Program-made: the position numbers and the translations under genes
DNA from: Hypoxylon rubiginosum
Taxonomy: Eukaryota > Ascomycota > Sordariomycetes > Xylariales > Hypoxylaceae
DNA length: 64,000 bases
NCBI GenBank assembly: GCA_902806565.1
Contig: CADCXA010000021.1
Location: forward strand, 620,001-684,000
Direction of reading: 5' to 3'
Notes under the pieces: model-generated
Database searches by the model: none
What the model saw: only the letters and a program-made list of their open reading frames with translations
What the model was told of the DNA's origin: nothing
Part shown: positions 26,801-40,374 of the stretch, one piece after another
How the letters are laid out: every line of letters begins with the position of its first letter
Numbering within the stretch: the stretch's first letter is position 1

Positions 26801-29800
26801 GTCTTATGAGATGGGCTATTCCTCACTCGGGTGATCGAGACAGATCGAGATTAGGTAGGCTGGCTGATAGACAAGTTGGTATTGCATGAGGTATTAGACG
26901 GCAACACCATAAAACGGTATGTCTTGTATGACTCCTTAGGATGCCAACGATGCGACACTCACCCAGGCTAGGTTTCATGACATTTCGTTGATCGGCAGTC
27001 TAGAACTACAATCCTAGAGGGGCACGTTATAGCAATGACATGCATCCCCAGCCACCCCAGCTTTGTACACTCCCAGTCTCCGTAGGTACCTTAGCTCGAC
27101 TAGGTGCTACATATATGTAAGCAGAGGTGGCCCGTAGTACGACGTGATGGCTTGATGGCTGCATCGGTGGGGGGAGGGCCTGGGCGTGGAGCGCCAAATT
27201 CGCCAGTAGTTCGGAAGATGGACGCAAAGGCTGGCGTACATATCTATCGACAGATTATCTGCAGTCTGTCCTGCTCTATTGAGCTGCGTAGTATTATTAG
27301 TTCCTTCAGCAATTTTCTTTTTTGTACTATGTAAGAATTGGCCGAAATTCTTTTTCGGATATATCCGCGCCGGCCAATAAAATAACGATATTGCCGTCCA
27401 GGGTAGAATGGGTACATAGTAGCGTCAGTCTGGTAAGCGAGGAACTCGTCAACTGATCCGCTGTTACGTACGGAGTAGCTCTCTTGTCCTGGAGGAATCA
27501 AACAGGTGGCACTATCGTATCCTAATACATACAACATACCTCATAGGTAGTAAGTACTATAGGTACTATAGTAGACTCGGCAGGGTACATACTAATATGT
27601 AGTAGGCAAGTCGGCAAGCTTGCAAGCTTGTGATATTGGTGGCCGGATATTCACCGTAGTATTATCATTGTAAGGGGTTTCCCTGCTAGACCCGCCATTA
27701 ACCATCGTTCCTAAGCTGGCTGGCTGGCTTGGAGCGAATGTCATGCTGACAATCCATCCTCCTTACTTCCATCATCCCGGAAGGAGAAAGAGGGGGTGTG
27801 ACTCTGCGCAACGATGAGCCAAGACAGGAAGGAGATAGGAGAAAGGGGTAGGCGGTGTTTGCACACCTTACATACATTACCGTATTACCGTATGTATACC
27901 TAGGTCCTAGGTTTTCAATTGGTTTCGTCCTAAGCCCCTAGAACGAATTCCATAGATCGTTCGTAAGCTTTCCGAACGCTCCTCGGGAAGCGGTTCGTCG
28001 AGTACTATTTCTACAGGGTGGCCTAGCTTGGCCGGAAAGTTGGAAGGGAAACCAAGGTAAAGATACCCACCGTAGTCGGAAGCGATTCGGGGGTCAGCGA
28101 GAACGCCCACTGGGCTGCTAGGTCCACTAGAGATTTTAGTCAAGACGGGGTTCGTTTGCGGGAGCGGCTCGCTGCATGCATATTCAGTCACGTGAACACG
28201 ATGTCAAGGCCCCTTGATTGGTGTAGAGTATCTCCTATCCAATCAGTCGCCCAGGTTTTGCGAAGACCAGAGGAGCGAGATGGAGTGCAGCTTGCAGCTT
28301 CCCACCAAGCCCGAGAGTTTGGGTCCATCTTGGTATGGTGTCCTGGTTCGCCTGCAAGGCCAAATTGTCGGTGTGCTCACATGTGCGTCGGGCGCCTGGT
28401 CAAGTGCAGAACTATCGACTATCGACTACATGAATGGATCATCGACCATGGATCACGAACTTTAGGCCGGTCCAAAGGGATCCTTACTCTTCTTGGCGTT
28501 CGCGGCCCGCCCGCCTGATTTCATCCTGTCAGAATTGCGGTCTGGGCCTACTACTAACTAGTACCCCATCCATGGATGCAACCGGAGTTGCTATACTATG
28601 TAGTAGTACTGCTAGCTCATGTTACCGCAGCTGCAACAAGGTAGCCTATCGATGTTGGTTCTCCTAAGTCGAGGTACGGTGACGGCGGTACGTGGCAATA
28701 ATTATGCGGTCATCCTGCTAGTTTCTATATTATATGTAGGTCCCTGTTGTTGTCCAATGCCTTGCTTTGGGTCTGGTGCGGTAACGGCAGTGGGAAGCGC
28801 CGGGTAAGAAATTCTCTCTCTACGTGCCCTTGTTTACCAGCTAAACCTTCTAGTGAGGGCTATCACGTCCGCTCGATCGATTTGAGACGACGAAGCTCGA
28901 GTTCGCCGAGTCGTACAATCTACTACGGAGCTGATCACCAAGAGAAAATTGGTCGTCCCGGATAGCGGGCCGTACGCACTGGTTACCGAATAGTGATAGT
29001 AGAATGCCATGTGGATGAAGCTCCTAAGCAAGGATGAATTGCGCTGCCGCGAACTTCCGAGCCCGGTAGCGGATTTAGTTTGCTTATTAGCGGCATCACG
29101 AAGTCTGGAGTTCGCCGACCGTAGCTGAAAGCTAATTGCTAGTAACTCGTTCTGTTCAATGGGCGATGATGATCTATGGACCTCCTTATCATGTTTGGAA
29201 TTTAACCCGTACGGTAAAGTTGCAAGGTTACCTCAGGTTAGGTAGGTAGGTATGCTTGCATTACTCATAGAGATATGAGCTGATTCTTGGGAGAGCCTAG
29301 CTATAGTGCAGTTTGATCTCCACCTTGATATTTTCGTATTCCATATACTAACCGAAGTAGCTCGGACTTTGATGAGTTATTATAAGTCCACGGCAAGCCA
29401 TTGACAAACAAGACGCGAGAGTGTGGCCAATCTGTCGAGTATTGTCGGATCACAATCTCAAAAGCGTCAAGATGCAACTAGACTATAAAAAGACGCAATT
29501 ATCTCATACCTTACGCTACTTCTCTGTGATGTACATACTAGTGGAGATAGCGATGCTATAGAGAACATTGGTAGATGAACTTACTTCCACCCATCGTGCC
29601 GCCATATAGCTCTCAATCGCTATGTGATTTGCCTACCTAACATATATGTAGCTACCGGTTTAGCTTATATGAAATCATATGCCTGATAGTCTTTTCCTAA
29701 CGAAAGTAGATGCGAAGACCATGAATGCAAGACTTCGTAAGCGCACAGCGCTTTTCTTCGGGATCAGGGGTAACAGTAGGTGGTCTAATAGGGGTTCGGA

Positions 29801-30431
29801 GTAGCGTCATATAGATCGTTCTCAACTATCCTGATCCTAATAATAATTATTAGCGATTACTGGTAGGAATTGAAGATGAATAGAGTGAGGGTCAGCTAGG
29901 CGCGTACTTCTTTTTCAATATTAGTCTCGAGTTTAGGGGGTTGAGCACTGGTGATGAGCCAGCGATAAATATCTGCGCTATGTACAAACTGCAAAGCAGC
30001 ATCCATACCCCTGATTTATACACACGTATTGCATGTATAATTTATAATAGAGATAATATCAGTGACGAATGAATTGTTTCGAAAATAGCCAAGCACATTC
30101 GCAGTCAGCCTTATTTGGAGGCGACGTGAACAGCTTTTTCATACAGGTAGGTTACATAGACGAATCCACCTTCTGTTAAGGAAGTCAACCTGAATTGATC
30201 GTAAGCGTTCCTTAATATCCTGGAGCGGACAACTGCTGTAATGGATTATATTGCAATATCTACAAGCTCATTGTTTCTTTTTGGCCTGTCAGCAAGAAGT
30301 CGAGGACGCTATGATGTGGAAAAGGTTTAAGCAAACAAGTAGCTTGTGTTAAAAAGCCTTCGGGATATTCCTAGAGAGGCTCAGCTTGAAGTCGTAGGGC
30401 TACGCGTAATTAAGATCCTCTTCTCTACCGA

Positions 30432-30447
30432 CCCCCCCCCCCCCCCC
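30432..30447. repeat. Homopolymer of 16 C followed by six T
   Basis: A run of 16 C and then T6. It is the strand-complement type of the G run at 24877. Confidence 0.9.
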
Positions 30448-32364
30448 TTTTTTATCGAGACTAATTCCTTCAGCGAGGGCTAAGTACTTTCGTATCCTTT
30501 CACGTAAACATACATGTAGCTAACACCCTTTTTCTTTGGAATCATCTCTTCAGTTGGTACTAACCCAACAAATTTAGAGTGGTCATGCGTTTGGTAATTT
30601 CCGAAACATCCACTATCAACGTGTTGGAGGAGCACCAGCACCAACTCTTAGGTGGGTGGTTAGATCCCTCTGGATCCCTGAACATGTTAGATCTGGGCTG
30701 CATGGGACCCAGGAGACGAACAACCTACGGCTTTAGTGGCCTTGGCTGTTTTTTGGTGCCTCTAGTGACGATTTGATAGTTGGAGAATTTAAGGAGTTAT
30801 CTTCTGCTTGTCGTAGTACTACGTACATATTAAGGTTAAAAAAAATATTAACATGATGATCTTGATTGTTCCGGCGTTATCTGTAACGCCTTTCTATTAG
30901 CCTTCGTGAAATATTAGAAAGGATTACCTTGCACGGCAACGTCGCGGATAATATCGAGAAGATCAAGACCCACCCGATGCCAGATCAGTGATAAGGACAT
31001 GGTATAAAAGAAAAAGATCCAAAGTTAGTAATCTTCTGGATATAGTTGGGAGCAGATGGTTTTGATGGTCCGAGGCTTGGTTGGACGCGTATGCGTATTA
31101 TCGAATGCGAGTTAAGAAAGCTATTAAGGATCCCATTTTGGAAGACGGGAACACCGATATTACGGCTGGAGGAAGCCATTGCATGCGCCTATATTAATCT
31201 ACTATCTCGTTTATTTTAACATGTGATTTCTCTATATCTACCTACCTTATGTGGCCCAAATTTTCTTTTTTCTATTCGTTTTCTTGTTGAAGAATATAGT
31301 TTCATATTTTAGGTACTTGTCATCATACATCAAACATCAAACGTAGGCTGTTTTACGGCTGTGGTCAGCAGAGCAAGATGACGACGGTCTTGGTATGCAT
31401 ATAAAAACCCGTCTCTACCTAAGCGTCGCAGTTCCTTGTTCCGCAACCTCAATAACCTTTATTGGGAGGTGGCTATAACAATTTTCTCAATAGACTTATT
31501 ATGCCCCCTAATGATGTACGCCCTCCCATGCCATTGTGAAACGGTCATGTTGGGCGTACAGATGAGCTGGTGGCTTCAGATTATGCAGGCAAACATCGAA
31601 TATGCGTCGGGGTTTTGCCGTGCGAGTTTGGTATTTGATGCGCCGGACCAATCTGATGTTGTAAATCGCTCAGTGCCATCGATTTTGATTTGCCTCTTGT
31701 ATCCAGACTGGGCAGTTGGGTTACAACGTCAAGCACCTGCAGAAGGCCGTGGCGCACTATTGTGATCCATCCCATCCCCATCCCCATCCCCATTTCCATT
31801 TCCATCCAAGCGACAGGTTTCTTGAGCCAACAGCGAGCAGGTTTGTGTAGGACATAGGCTTGCATTGACAGACAACGACGCCTCGTCGGGGTTACTTGAG
31901 CAATCTTAATTTATTTTCGCAGAAACATACTATATAGGTAGTTGGGCCGTTCAAATTTAACAATACCTATATAATAATATCTGAGTATTCGATCTTATAT
32001 GCAGGTATGATAGAATGATAGCCTGATAGAATAATAGAACAAGGTCAACGATAATATAGCACGGCCTCTCGCCTTATTAAGCTAAGCCATTACATACATG
32101 ACGGTAGTACAGGGCCCCATTAGCTTCCTTGTTAGGGCTGTTCAGGGCTGTCGGCCTAGTGCGAAATGGCGCTATGGGCTGAGAAATTAGATTACGCTAT
32201 CCACGTGCTTTAGAAAAGGGGATATATGACAAGCATTATTATGGAACAATCCTCAACTATTCTCATCATTGGTGGTTAAATATAAGCCCTACCTTCTCAC
32301 CTGTGACCTAACAATAAAGTGTGACAGGTGGTTGGTCAGGTCTCACAGGCGCAAAAGAAGCAAA

Positions 32365-32406
32365 GCTGGAGCTGGAGCTGGAGCTGGAGCTGGAGCTGGA
32401 GCTGGA
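32365..32406. repeat. Hexanucleotide repeat GCTGGA, seven copies
   Basis: Seven uninterrupted copies of GCTGGA, followed by imperfect copies to about 32430. The frames over it read as Ser-Trp or Ala-Pro repeats and are not evidence for a gene. Confidence 0.92.
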
Positions 32407-33864
32407 TGGAGCTGGAGATGATGGAGATGGATCTGGGAGGCGCTGTAATTCAAGCCGAAAAAACAAGTACAATGGTACTTCGTACACGGCACACATCTGA
32501 CATAAGAGTACATAGGCAGCTGTAGATACGGCACGGACGCTGCTTGGGTTGGGACCTGGGTGGATCGACGGGTCTCTTACCAACGAACATGGATCTGCGC
32601 GGATGGGAGCGGATATGTACGAAGGACGGGAAGAGCCTAAAAGGTGGCGGATGCATATGTTCAATGCGTCACTCGATACTTACCCATACCGTCATCCCGT
32701 CATACGGTCCCCATACAGGTCCTACCGTAAGCCGAAGCCGGGCGGGAAGCTCGTATGATGACCGCTGCTGAAAAAAAAGGGTCCCAGTACGTTCCCAAAG
32801 CTGACCTGCGCGCGCTGGCGCCTCGTGAGGAAAAGTGGACAAATGTGGACGACCCCGTACCTAGGTAGAGTAGAATTGGAAATTGAAAAAAGAAGAGACA
32901 TTCGGGCCGCTCTCACGGCATGCTGACGGATCACACCGGCGGTGCAGCAATTCCCCTGCCAAGATCTTGATTGGACGAGGGGATCAAAGGTGATACATAG
33001 TACCAACAAACTGATGGGAATCACGACTTGTCAACCGTCCTCCCTCCCACACCCGAAGTGACATCCCGCCTGGCATCGGCTCTGGCCAGGGGGGAAATCG
33101 TCGGCCGCGTACACGCAGATGGAGCCATAGCCATTGCCATACGCGATTGGTTCACGCCTCGCCTTTTTGTCAGAAACAACCTCTGAACCTCTTGACTCAG
33201 GGACCGGAATAAGGCAGTAATCCGTCTGGAGGGGCCCGGCGCCAGAACGAGCAATCCGTCAAGGCTTTAGCTTAGCGAAAAGCTTGGACCGTGATGCAAT
33301 GGAATAGAAAGCCAAAGGCCCAGAGGGGGGGGCGCATCGAAAGGATTAGTGGCTCCCCGTTGCGTCGCGGATATGCAAGGTCGTGCTGCATCGTTGTACA
33401 GTACCTTCTGGCCTTATGCTTATGGGTAAGGATAACTTGGTCTGGAGGTGTGGGCGACGGGACGGCCCAAGGGGGGTCGAATTCTCAACGGTGAGAGGTT
33501 GACGGGTAGCACATGCATCATACTGTACATATGCGCATACAGGACCGACCACACCTCTCTCTTCGCGTAGCACCAACGAGGACGGGAAGATTAGCCCTCG
33601 TCAGGGCAATGCAGCGCAATATCCGGTTTAAAGGGCCACACCAGAACACGAGTCCGTTGGATCGCAGACCTTGGCCCGGCTGTTTTGGGGGCAGGCAAGG
33701 TGCGGATTGGGGTTGATATGATGGTTTTTTTAACGGCAAGGAAACAGGAAATAGGAAACAGGGGGCATCGCATCGCATAATGAATTGCGCGTTGTCTTCC
33801 GCGGCCCACCACCTATACACATCTACTACCTAATGGTAGTATAGCTGCTGTCGAACCTGTCTCG

Positions 33865-33883
33865 TCTTGTCTTGTCTTGTCTT
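33865..33883. repeat. Pentanucleotide repeat TCTTG
   Basis: About four copies of the TCTTG unit. Confidence 0.85.
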
Positions 33884-34707
33884 AGTTTCACATGAAGAAC
33901 GGGCTCTCGAGTGAAAAGCCATCGACGTCAAACGAATGCAAATGAAAATGCAGCTAGCAGCATGAGGAGCAGCCCTGAGGATTCAAGCATCGTGGCTTGA
34001 CGCCTGACGCTTCACGCCGCCGAGGGGCGTGCTAGGGGCGTTGATTAAATTTTTTTCCTCGTGTGCGCGTGAGCCGTGAGGCCTGTCCCTTGCTTGCTTT
34101 GGCAGCTTGGCTCCCATGCTTCCCACACGCTTGCCACGCTTTTTTGGAGAGACTTGGTCCCCTTGCCCGCATTACCGCTCCGGCCCTGGCTCTTCCCTCC
34201 CCCCCCCTGCTTGGGTTTAACCAGATTCGATGTCCCGAAAGGTCAGTTTGGGACCAATGAAATCTACCGGTTCGGCTCGCCCATTACCAAACGGAGGGAT
34301 GTGAAGGGGCGGACCTGGAAGCCATGCTACCGTACGCGGCTTAGCGCCATGCAATCAGCACAGGGTAACAATAGGAAGCGGGGGCGGTGGAAAGCTATGT
34401 GATAGGTGATAGGAGCTAGCGGCAACCCGGCCACGGGAGGATCTGTCATTACTTACAGTATTGGTTTGTATTGTGACTTGGATTTGATTTATATCCTCCT
34501 AAGCTACATGTACCTAAGCTACATATACCTAAGCTATGTACCTCTAATGCAAGTTCAGCTTCTGCTCGTGGAATCCTATGTCATGCGGTACGGCCATGTC
34601 GAGTCTCGAACGAATCTCGATACCTATTTGGCATTGGTATTTGCATTGGCATCTAAGCAGATCTCGGCCGCCGGTGAGCTCGCAGCTCCTCCGCATCATT
34701 AGGTTAA

Positions 34708-34740
34708 CATACATACATACATACCTACATACCTACATAC
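34708..34740. repeat. ACAT/ACCT tetranucleotide repeat
   Basis: Four ACAT units followed by mixed ACCT and ACAT units. Short ACAT/ACCT tracts are frequent throughout the non-coding DNA of this window. Confidence 0.8.
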
Positions 34741-35647
34741 ATCACATGCATTACCACCGCAACATCTCATCTCGATTGCCGATTTTATTGATCCCCTTGT
34801 TGATTCACATCTCCGGCGAACCCGCCCGTTCGGGTCTCGGGTCTCGTTATTTCTCCGTACCTAGGTATGTTCTTAATCTGGGAGTTGACCATGTTTTAAT
34901 CAAGTGCATGATAAACGTTTCCCATTTTTATTCATTTATACTTGGCCTAGCTATCCCCAAGCTGCTTGTCTCTATTTACCTATTTACCTAGGTACACACA
35001 CTTAGGTACCTAGGTAGTTAATCAACTCGAAGGCTTCTAGTCATGTAGATATGTCCACAACCAAGTCTCGACCTATTCTAGTAAAACTATTCGCGCACAG
35101 CTAAAGACAAGGCGGGTTTCGGCAGCATACTTCGGTAGCGAGAAGACACTTTAGATACTCTCTCTTGCGGGCCAAATATTGTGCGTGCTTACAGGAAGGG
35201 ATCCAAATGTGAGGTTACATGGAACACACATCTTCATCATGAGGTCGCCTCATTAATAAGTACCATCATTTACTTGCTTGCGCGGGTTTAATATTAGCCC
35301 CTGCTTTCGTTTACTCTTACTTATGATGGCTGGAACACATCATCGAACTGCCTCGCTATTTTCTAGAACACCATCACGACGTGAACGAACGGCTAGTATT
35401 GCATACTTTGAAACCGTGGGCCCGTGGGTACTACTACTACGATGATGATCACTTTTGCAATGTCTGGTTATCACAATGATCCCTAACCGGTAGGCAAGCA
35501 AGCATCCATGGATCGGTACTGACCAGAGGGCCAATCCATACAATTGAGTCGTATTCATTCATCGAACCCCAGCCCCAGCCCCTCCAACCCCCAAACGGAA
35601 CGAGAACGATCGGTACGTTATAAAAAGTAAGGCTACCTACCCTGCTG

Positions 35648-35675
35648 CCATGGGCCATGGGCCATGGGCCATGGG
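35648..35675. repeat. CCATGGG heptamer repeat, four copies; second cluster at 35797-35814
   Basis: Four head-to-tail copies of CCATGGG. About 120 bp downstream the same heptamer occurs twice more, with a third degenerate copy (CCATTGC). Each unit contains a CCATGG palindrome. Confidence 0.85.
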
Positions 35676-36213
35676 GATGATTGAGAATTGCTGGTCTCCC
35701 TCCTTACCTTATCTGCACCCCACACGAGGACAAGGCCGAGGCTGACTGCGTGTGCTAATCACATCACCGGGGTGCGTCAAGGCCAACGTACGAGGCCCAT
35801 GGGCCATGGGCCATTGCCCGGTACCTAATGAAGGTCTCGGGTGAGTGGGCCCCCCTTTCGCAGCCATCCACGCTGCCACGGACTCGAAGATGAAGGCCTA
35901 GACAACTGACTATTCTGCACAACTACTTGGCTACACTGCACAACTTGCACAGCCTCTCCAACGACGATGTTGGGTGTGGTGCAAAGCTGCGAGCTCATAA
36001 GACAAGGGCACGCGGGAATATGACGAAAGAAACGGGTTATATTCTGTTCGCGGTAATGCCCCATCTACGAACTATCCCGTAGGGGAGAGATCACGAGGTA
36101 GCAGTTGGGAAAAGCCATGCAGAGACAGGTACATGCTCACACCCTCACCTCGCAGTCGCAGCATTTCGCAATACACCTACCATCTATCCCTAACCAGCAA
36201 GAACAACCCACCA

Positions 36214-36239
36214 GCGAACCCGCAAAATTAACCAAAACC
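36214..36239 (+). repeat. Left terminal inverted repeat of the AT element
   Basis: 26 bp identical to the reverse complement of 38326-38351. It lies at the outer edge of the AT block and keeps normal G and C content, including CpA sites. Confidence 0.85.
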
Positions 36240-38325
36240 CATTTATTTTACTTACATGTATCTTAACCAACTCTACTTTATATAATATAAAATTAAAAAT
36301 TTAAAATAAATATTAATTAATTTACTTAGATATAAAATTTAAGATTAATTAATTATATAGTTATTAAAAATTAAAATATAATTTTTAATATAAAATACCG
36401 ATTCTTAGTTTTTTATAAAAATATTACCTTTTAAATATAAATTTAAATAACTTTATTAAAATTTAATATAACACCTTATAATAAAAAAATAATAGTTAAA
36501 ATTATTTTAAATATTATTTAAAATAATATTTTTATTTATATAATATTTTTTAAATATATAATTTCTTAATTTATTATATATTATTAATTTTATAAATAAC
36601 TATTTATAAAAGCTTTTTAAAACGTTTAAATATTAACTTATAAATAAAAAAAAAAGCTTATTAAATAAATTATTTATTAAAATTTAATAAAATATATTTT
36701 TAGTTATAATATTATATATTTAATTATAAAAAACCTAGTAAATTTAAAAAAGCTTTTAAATAAAAATTAATTTAAAATTTTTACTTATTAAAATTTATTT
36801 ATATATATAAAAATAAGTTATAAAATTAAAGTTATTAAATTTAATAATTTTAATTTTAAAGTTATAAAATAATATTTTAATATTAAATAAAATAAATATA
36901 AATAAATAAAATTTAAATTAATTTTTAATATAAATAAGGAAAATATTATAATTAAATATAATAAAAAAGTTATGTTTTTCTTATATATTTAACTTAATTA
37001 ATTAATTATAATATTAAAAATTAATAAATTAATTTTAAAAAATTTAACATTTAAAAAATCTTTTATAAAAAGTTTATAAAACCGTTTTTAAACGTTTTTT
37101 ATTAAATATATAAATGTTATAAGTTAGTTTTTTAAGCTAGGTATAATTTTTAAAGGAAAAAATATATAAATAAATTAATTTAAAAAGTAATTTAAAGTTA
37201 TAATTAATTAATATTATATAACGTTTAAAAATAATTAAATAAATAATAAAATTATTATTAAATAACTAAAAAACATATTTATTATTAAAATTAAACTTTT
37301 ATTAAAATTTTTTTATAAAATATATTTATTAATATTTAATAATTATAAAAATTATATATTAATTAATATATTAATTTTTTTAGTTTTAAATATTATTTTT
37401 TTAATTTTTTTATTTTTTTTTAATTTTTTATATACTAATAAAAATAAGTTTTAAAATAAATTTATATTTATCTATTTTTTTAATAATATTTATTTATATT
37501 TTTTACTAGTATATATTTTTTATAAATTTTAATTATTAAATAATAATTTTTATAATATTTTAAAGTTTATTTATTATTAAATTTTAAATAAATTATTTAT
37601 AATAATTAATTTTAATTTTATAAATAAACTTAATTTTTTATATTATTATTTAAAAGTTAAAATAGTTATTTTAACTATAAAAAATAATAAATTTAATTTT
37701 AAAATAATAAGAAATTAATTAATTAATTATTTTAAAGTATTATAATATTTTAAAATTTAATTAAATAAAAAAAATATTAAAAAGTTAATTTAATAAAACT
37801 TAAATATTTATAATTTTATAATATTAATTTTAATGTTATATATAAAATGTTATATTTAAAATTTATTTATAATATTAAACTTAAATATTTATAAAATACT
37901 TAAAAATATAATAAAATTATTTAACTATTAAATAATTAAGTTAACTTTTAAAAATCAAAAAATATTTATATTTAAAACTTAAATTAAATATAATTAAATT
38001 AAAAAATATAAAAAAGTTTTTAATTTTAATAAAAAATTTATTATTATTATTAAAATATTTATAGTTAATAATAATATTAATAAATAAATTAAGATAACTT
38101 AATTATCTATTATTATTAAAAATAAAAAAAAAAAGCAAGATTTTAAAAATATAAATAAAAAGGATTATATTATTATATATATACCTTTTTAAAATATATG
38201 TTTTAATAAAGTAATTTAAACTTTAATTAAATATACTAATTAATCAATTAATTTTATTTTTATTTATAGTAATTATATATTTTTACAATTTTTCATAAAT
38301 TAATTAAAGCCTTAAGAAATAGGTA

Positions 38326-38351
38326 GGTTTTGGTTAATTTTGCGGGTTCGC
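38326..38351 (-). repeat. Right terminal inverted repeat of the AT element
   Basis: Reverse complement of 36214-36239, 26 of 26 bases. Its inner neighbour (AGGTAG then AAATAAG-like bases) is also loosely mirrored inside the left end. Confidence 0.85.
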
Positions 38352-39569
38352 CGGTAAGTCATTCTCACTGGTCAGGGACAGATGATATATAACTCAACTA
38401 CAATATAAAGTGCAAAAACACGGTAATATACAACGTGGACCCCGCCGTATTCCATCCCAAACCTGCCATTCGTCCTTCTGCTCATCTCATAGTTGCATGG
38501 GCTCAGGGGTTTTATGATGGTTTGGTTTACGTTGCACGACAGCCGTCTGTACCTAGACCTACCGTACGACCTTTGAAGCTCACCGTAGTAATACCTAATG
38601 CCATCCACCACTACTTCCTGACGTCTTCCCAGGTTTCTTTTTTTTTCCCTCTTAAATCCTTCATCTTGGTATAGGCTTGGGATTCTTAGCACGAAGTTGA
38701 CATTATCACCTTTCAGATTCAATTTCGATGCTCGGCCAATTTTCCAGAATAGACATTCTCGGAACAGCAGCTTGGATATCGTACCTAGGTATTCGTTGGG
38801 CCATCCCTAAGTGAGCTTCATCCCCGGGCCCTCATATGTATCTCTAAGCTGCAAGTACACGCACACACGCACACGCTCGCACACGCGGATGGGGGAGCGA
38901 TTCACCGTTTCTGCTGTATGAAGCTCCCAACCGAAAAGAAGAGCAATCAATCACACACCTACCCAGGTAGAGAACTTCATCACAACCTTCAGGGGTTAGT
39001 TCAACCATTATACCCAGGAGGCGACATTAACTACCTCCTAACGTAGCACATCCCGCAAGCATTCAAGGGACGCCTTGATTTGGAACTTGGTTTTTACTAC
39101 ACCCCGGTCAGCTCTCCTGGGGTTAGATTCCTTGCCGAATCGCTTCCTGTTACGACTCCTCAAGTACAGCTACCTTTCTCCACGATTCTTGCGCCGTCGA
39201 CTTGTGGGTGACCTTGGTTTAGGTAGTGCGTCTGGGTGTCTGGGTGTCTGGACTAAAGGCCGCAGTTTCATGTCATCCGCAATCACATAACCTGCATCCT
39301 TTTCTTAACATAGCAAGCCGAGGCCGGGTTGGTGGTTCGACGGCGTTTTTACTCATTTGGCGCTCTTCCTGGAAGGATCCGTGCAGTGCAGTGCAGCCCG
39401 TTGATCAGAGTTTCGGGCCACCCCGTTCGAGCCACCAGGCTGGGATCTATCCGTCCGCCTTGTATTCCGTTACCGTTACCGCATTCCCGTTCGAGGTAGG
39501 CTAGTGCGAACGGGCAGGCGTCTAAGGGAATCTCATGCTTGTACGCACTAACCTGAGCCTGGATTTACC

Positions 39570-39663
39570 AACAGCATCCAGCACCCAGCATTTCTAGCAT
39601 CCAGTCATCCAGCTATCATCCAGTTATTATCCAGTTATCCAGTTATATCCAGCATCCAGCATC
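39570..39663. repeat. Degenerate ATCCAG repeat
   Basis: CATCCAG, TATCCAG and GTTATCCAG variants recur about ten times, with spacing changing between 6 and 12 bp. Confidence 0.75.
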
Positions 39664-40214
39664 CAAGCGCTTAGCAACTTAGCACCTTCGCACCTAGCAC
39701 CCCAAGGCGCAAGGTCGGCCGAGAACAGGTTAATAGCATAGCAGGTTAAGGTGTCGGGTGTCTATCCAGAGGGAAAGAAAAATAAATAAAAAAGCAGCGG
39801 TGTGAGAACAAACGGGCGCACGCTAAAGACAATCCTTGTCGAGACAAGGAGGGGAAAAAGAAAGCTGAGCTGCCCAGAGCCTTGGGTCAAGCCATCGGCA
39901 TCGTGATTAGCTGACGGGTACCCCGTCATCTGGACCGGAAGCACCTTGCACGCTTGCGTTGCGTGCATCAGGTGCCTATTAGCCCCAGCTTGTACAATCC
40001 ATCCATCCAACGTGACCCCCATGCCCGAGGTTAAAGACGGAAGTGAAGGATTTCCTCTCGGTACTGTATAGGTACAATAGAGGGTAAAAAACGAGAGGCG
40101 TCTACACGTACATACCTCAGTACAGTACACCACATATACCTACACCATACGCTACAAGCTACTAGCTATACTACATACACCACACACGCACCACACGCAC
40201 CACACACACCACAC

Positions 40215-40267
40215 ACTACTCACACTACTCACACTACTCACACTACTCACACTACTCACACTACTCC
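40215..40267. repeat. 9-bp tandem repeat ACTACTCAC
   Basis: Nearly six uninterrupted copies, preceded by an AC-rich run from about 40175. The 9-bp period keeps several frames open (Val-Ser-Ser on minus), which is not evidence for a gene. Confidence 0.9.
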
Positions 40268-40374
40268 CATACATTACGCGTGGTGTTGTACTACGTACTT
40301 TGGCCCTCATCAGTTGGGTCCTCATCAAGGGGTCCCGCCGGCTTGATTGGCACATCCAGCAAGCAGCCTGAAGC

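Larger units (their letters stand above)
23012..36209. other. Gene-poor 13-kb stretch of normal composition between the methyltransferase and the second AT block
   Basis: I see no supported gene. Open frames are 60-150 codons, overlap on both strands, and lack domains or joinable exons. The stretch holds microsatellites (26759-26800 CT-rich; 32365-32406 GCTGGA; 33865-33883 TCTTG; 34708-34740 ACAT/ACCT; 35648-35675 CCATGGG), a 23-base G run (24877-24899), a 16-base C run (30432-30447), and TACCTAGGTA palindromes at 32858, 34858, 34985 and 35007. It is not AT-skewed, so it was not heavily RIP-mutated. It may contain non-coding transcripts or gene relics I cannot recognise. Confidence 0.5.
36214..38351. 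mobile_element. RIP-destroyed DNA transposon, about 2.1 kb, with intact terminal inverted repeats
   Basis: An AT block with the same near-loss of CpA/TpG as the left block is flanked by an exact 26-bp inverted repeat: GCGAACCCGCAAAATTAACC and six more bases at 36214-36239, and its reverse complement at 38326-38351. The match continues outward for about four more bases with one mismatch (ACCAGCG against ACCGGCG). This is the structure of a class II transposon whose interior was erased by RIP while the termini were spared. No transposase frame survives, so the superfamily cannot be named. No target-site duplication is obvious next to the repeats. It could also be a non-autonomous element that carried no gene. 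Confidence 0.75.

Noticed and set aside
27907..28191. Minus-strand open frame of 94 codons with fairly ordinary amino-acid composition
   Set aside because: No motif, no joinable flanking exon and no orthologue I recognise. It may be a relic but is not supported as a gene.
34578..34991. Plus-strand open frame of 137 codons over ACAT repeats
   Set aside because: The open length comes from simple repeats (Tyr/Thr/His runs); no domain.
36190..38370. Target-site duplication flanking the AT element
   Set aside because: Flanks left of 36210 (GAACAACCC) and right of 38355 (AAGTCATTC) do not match, so no duplication is claimed.
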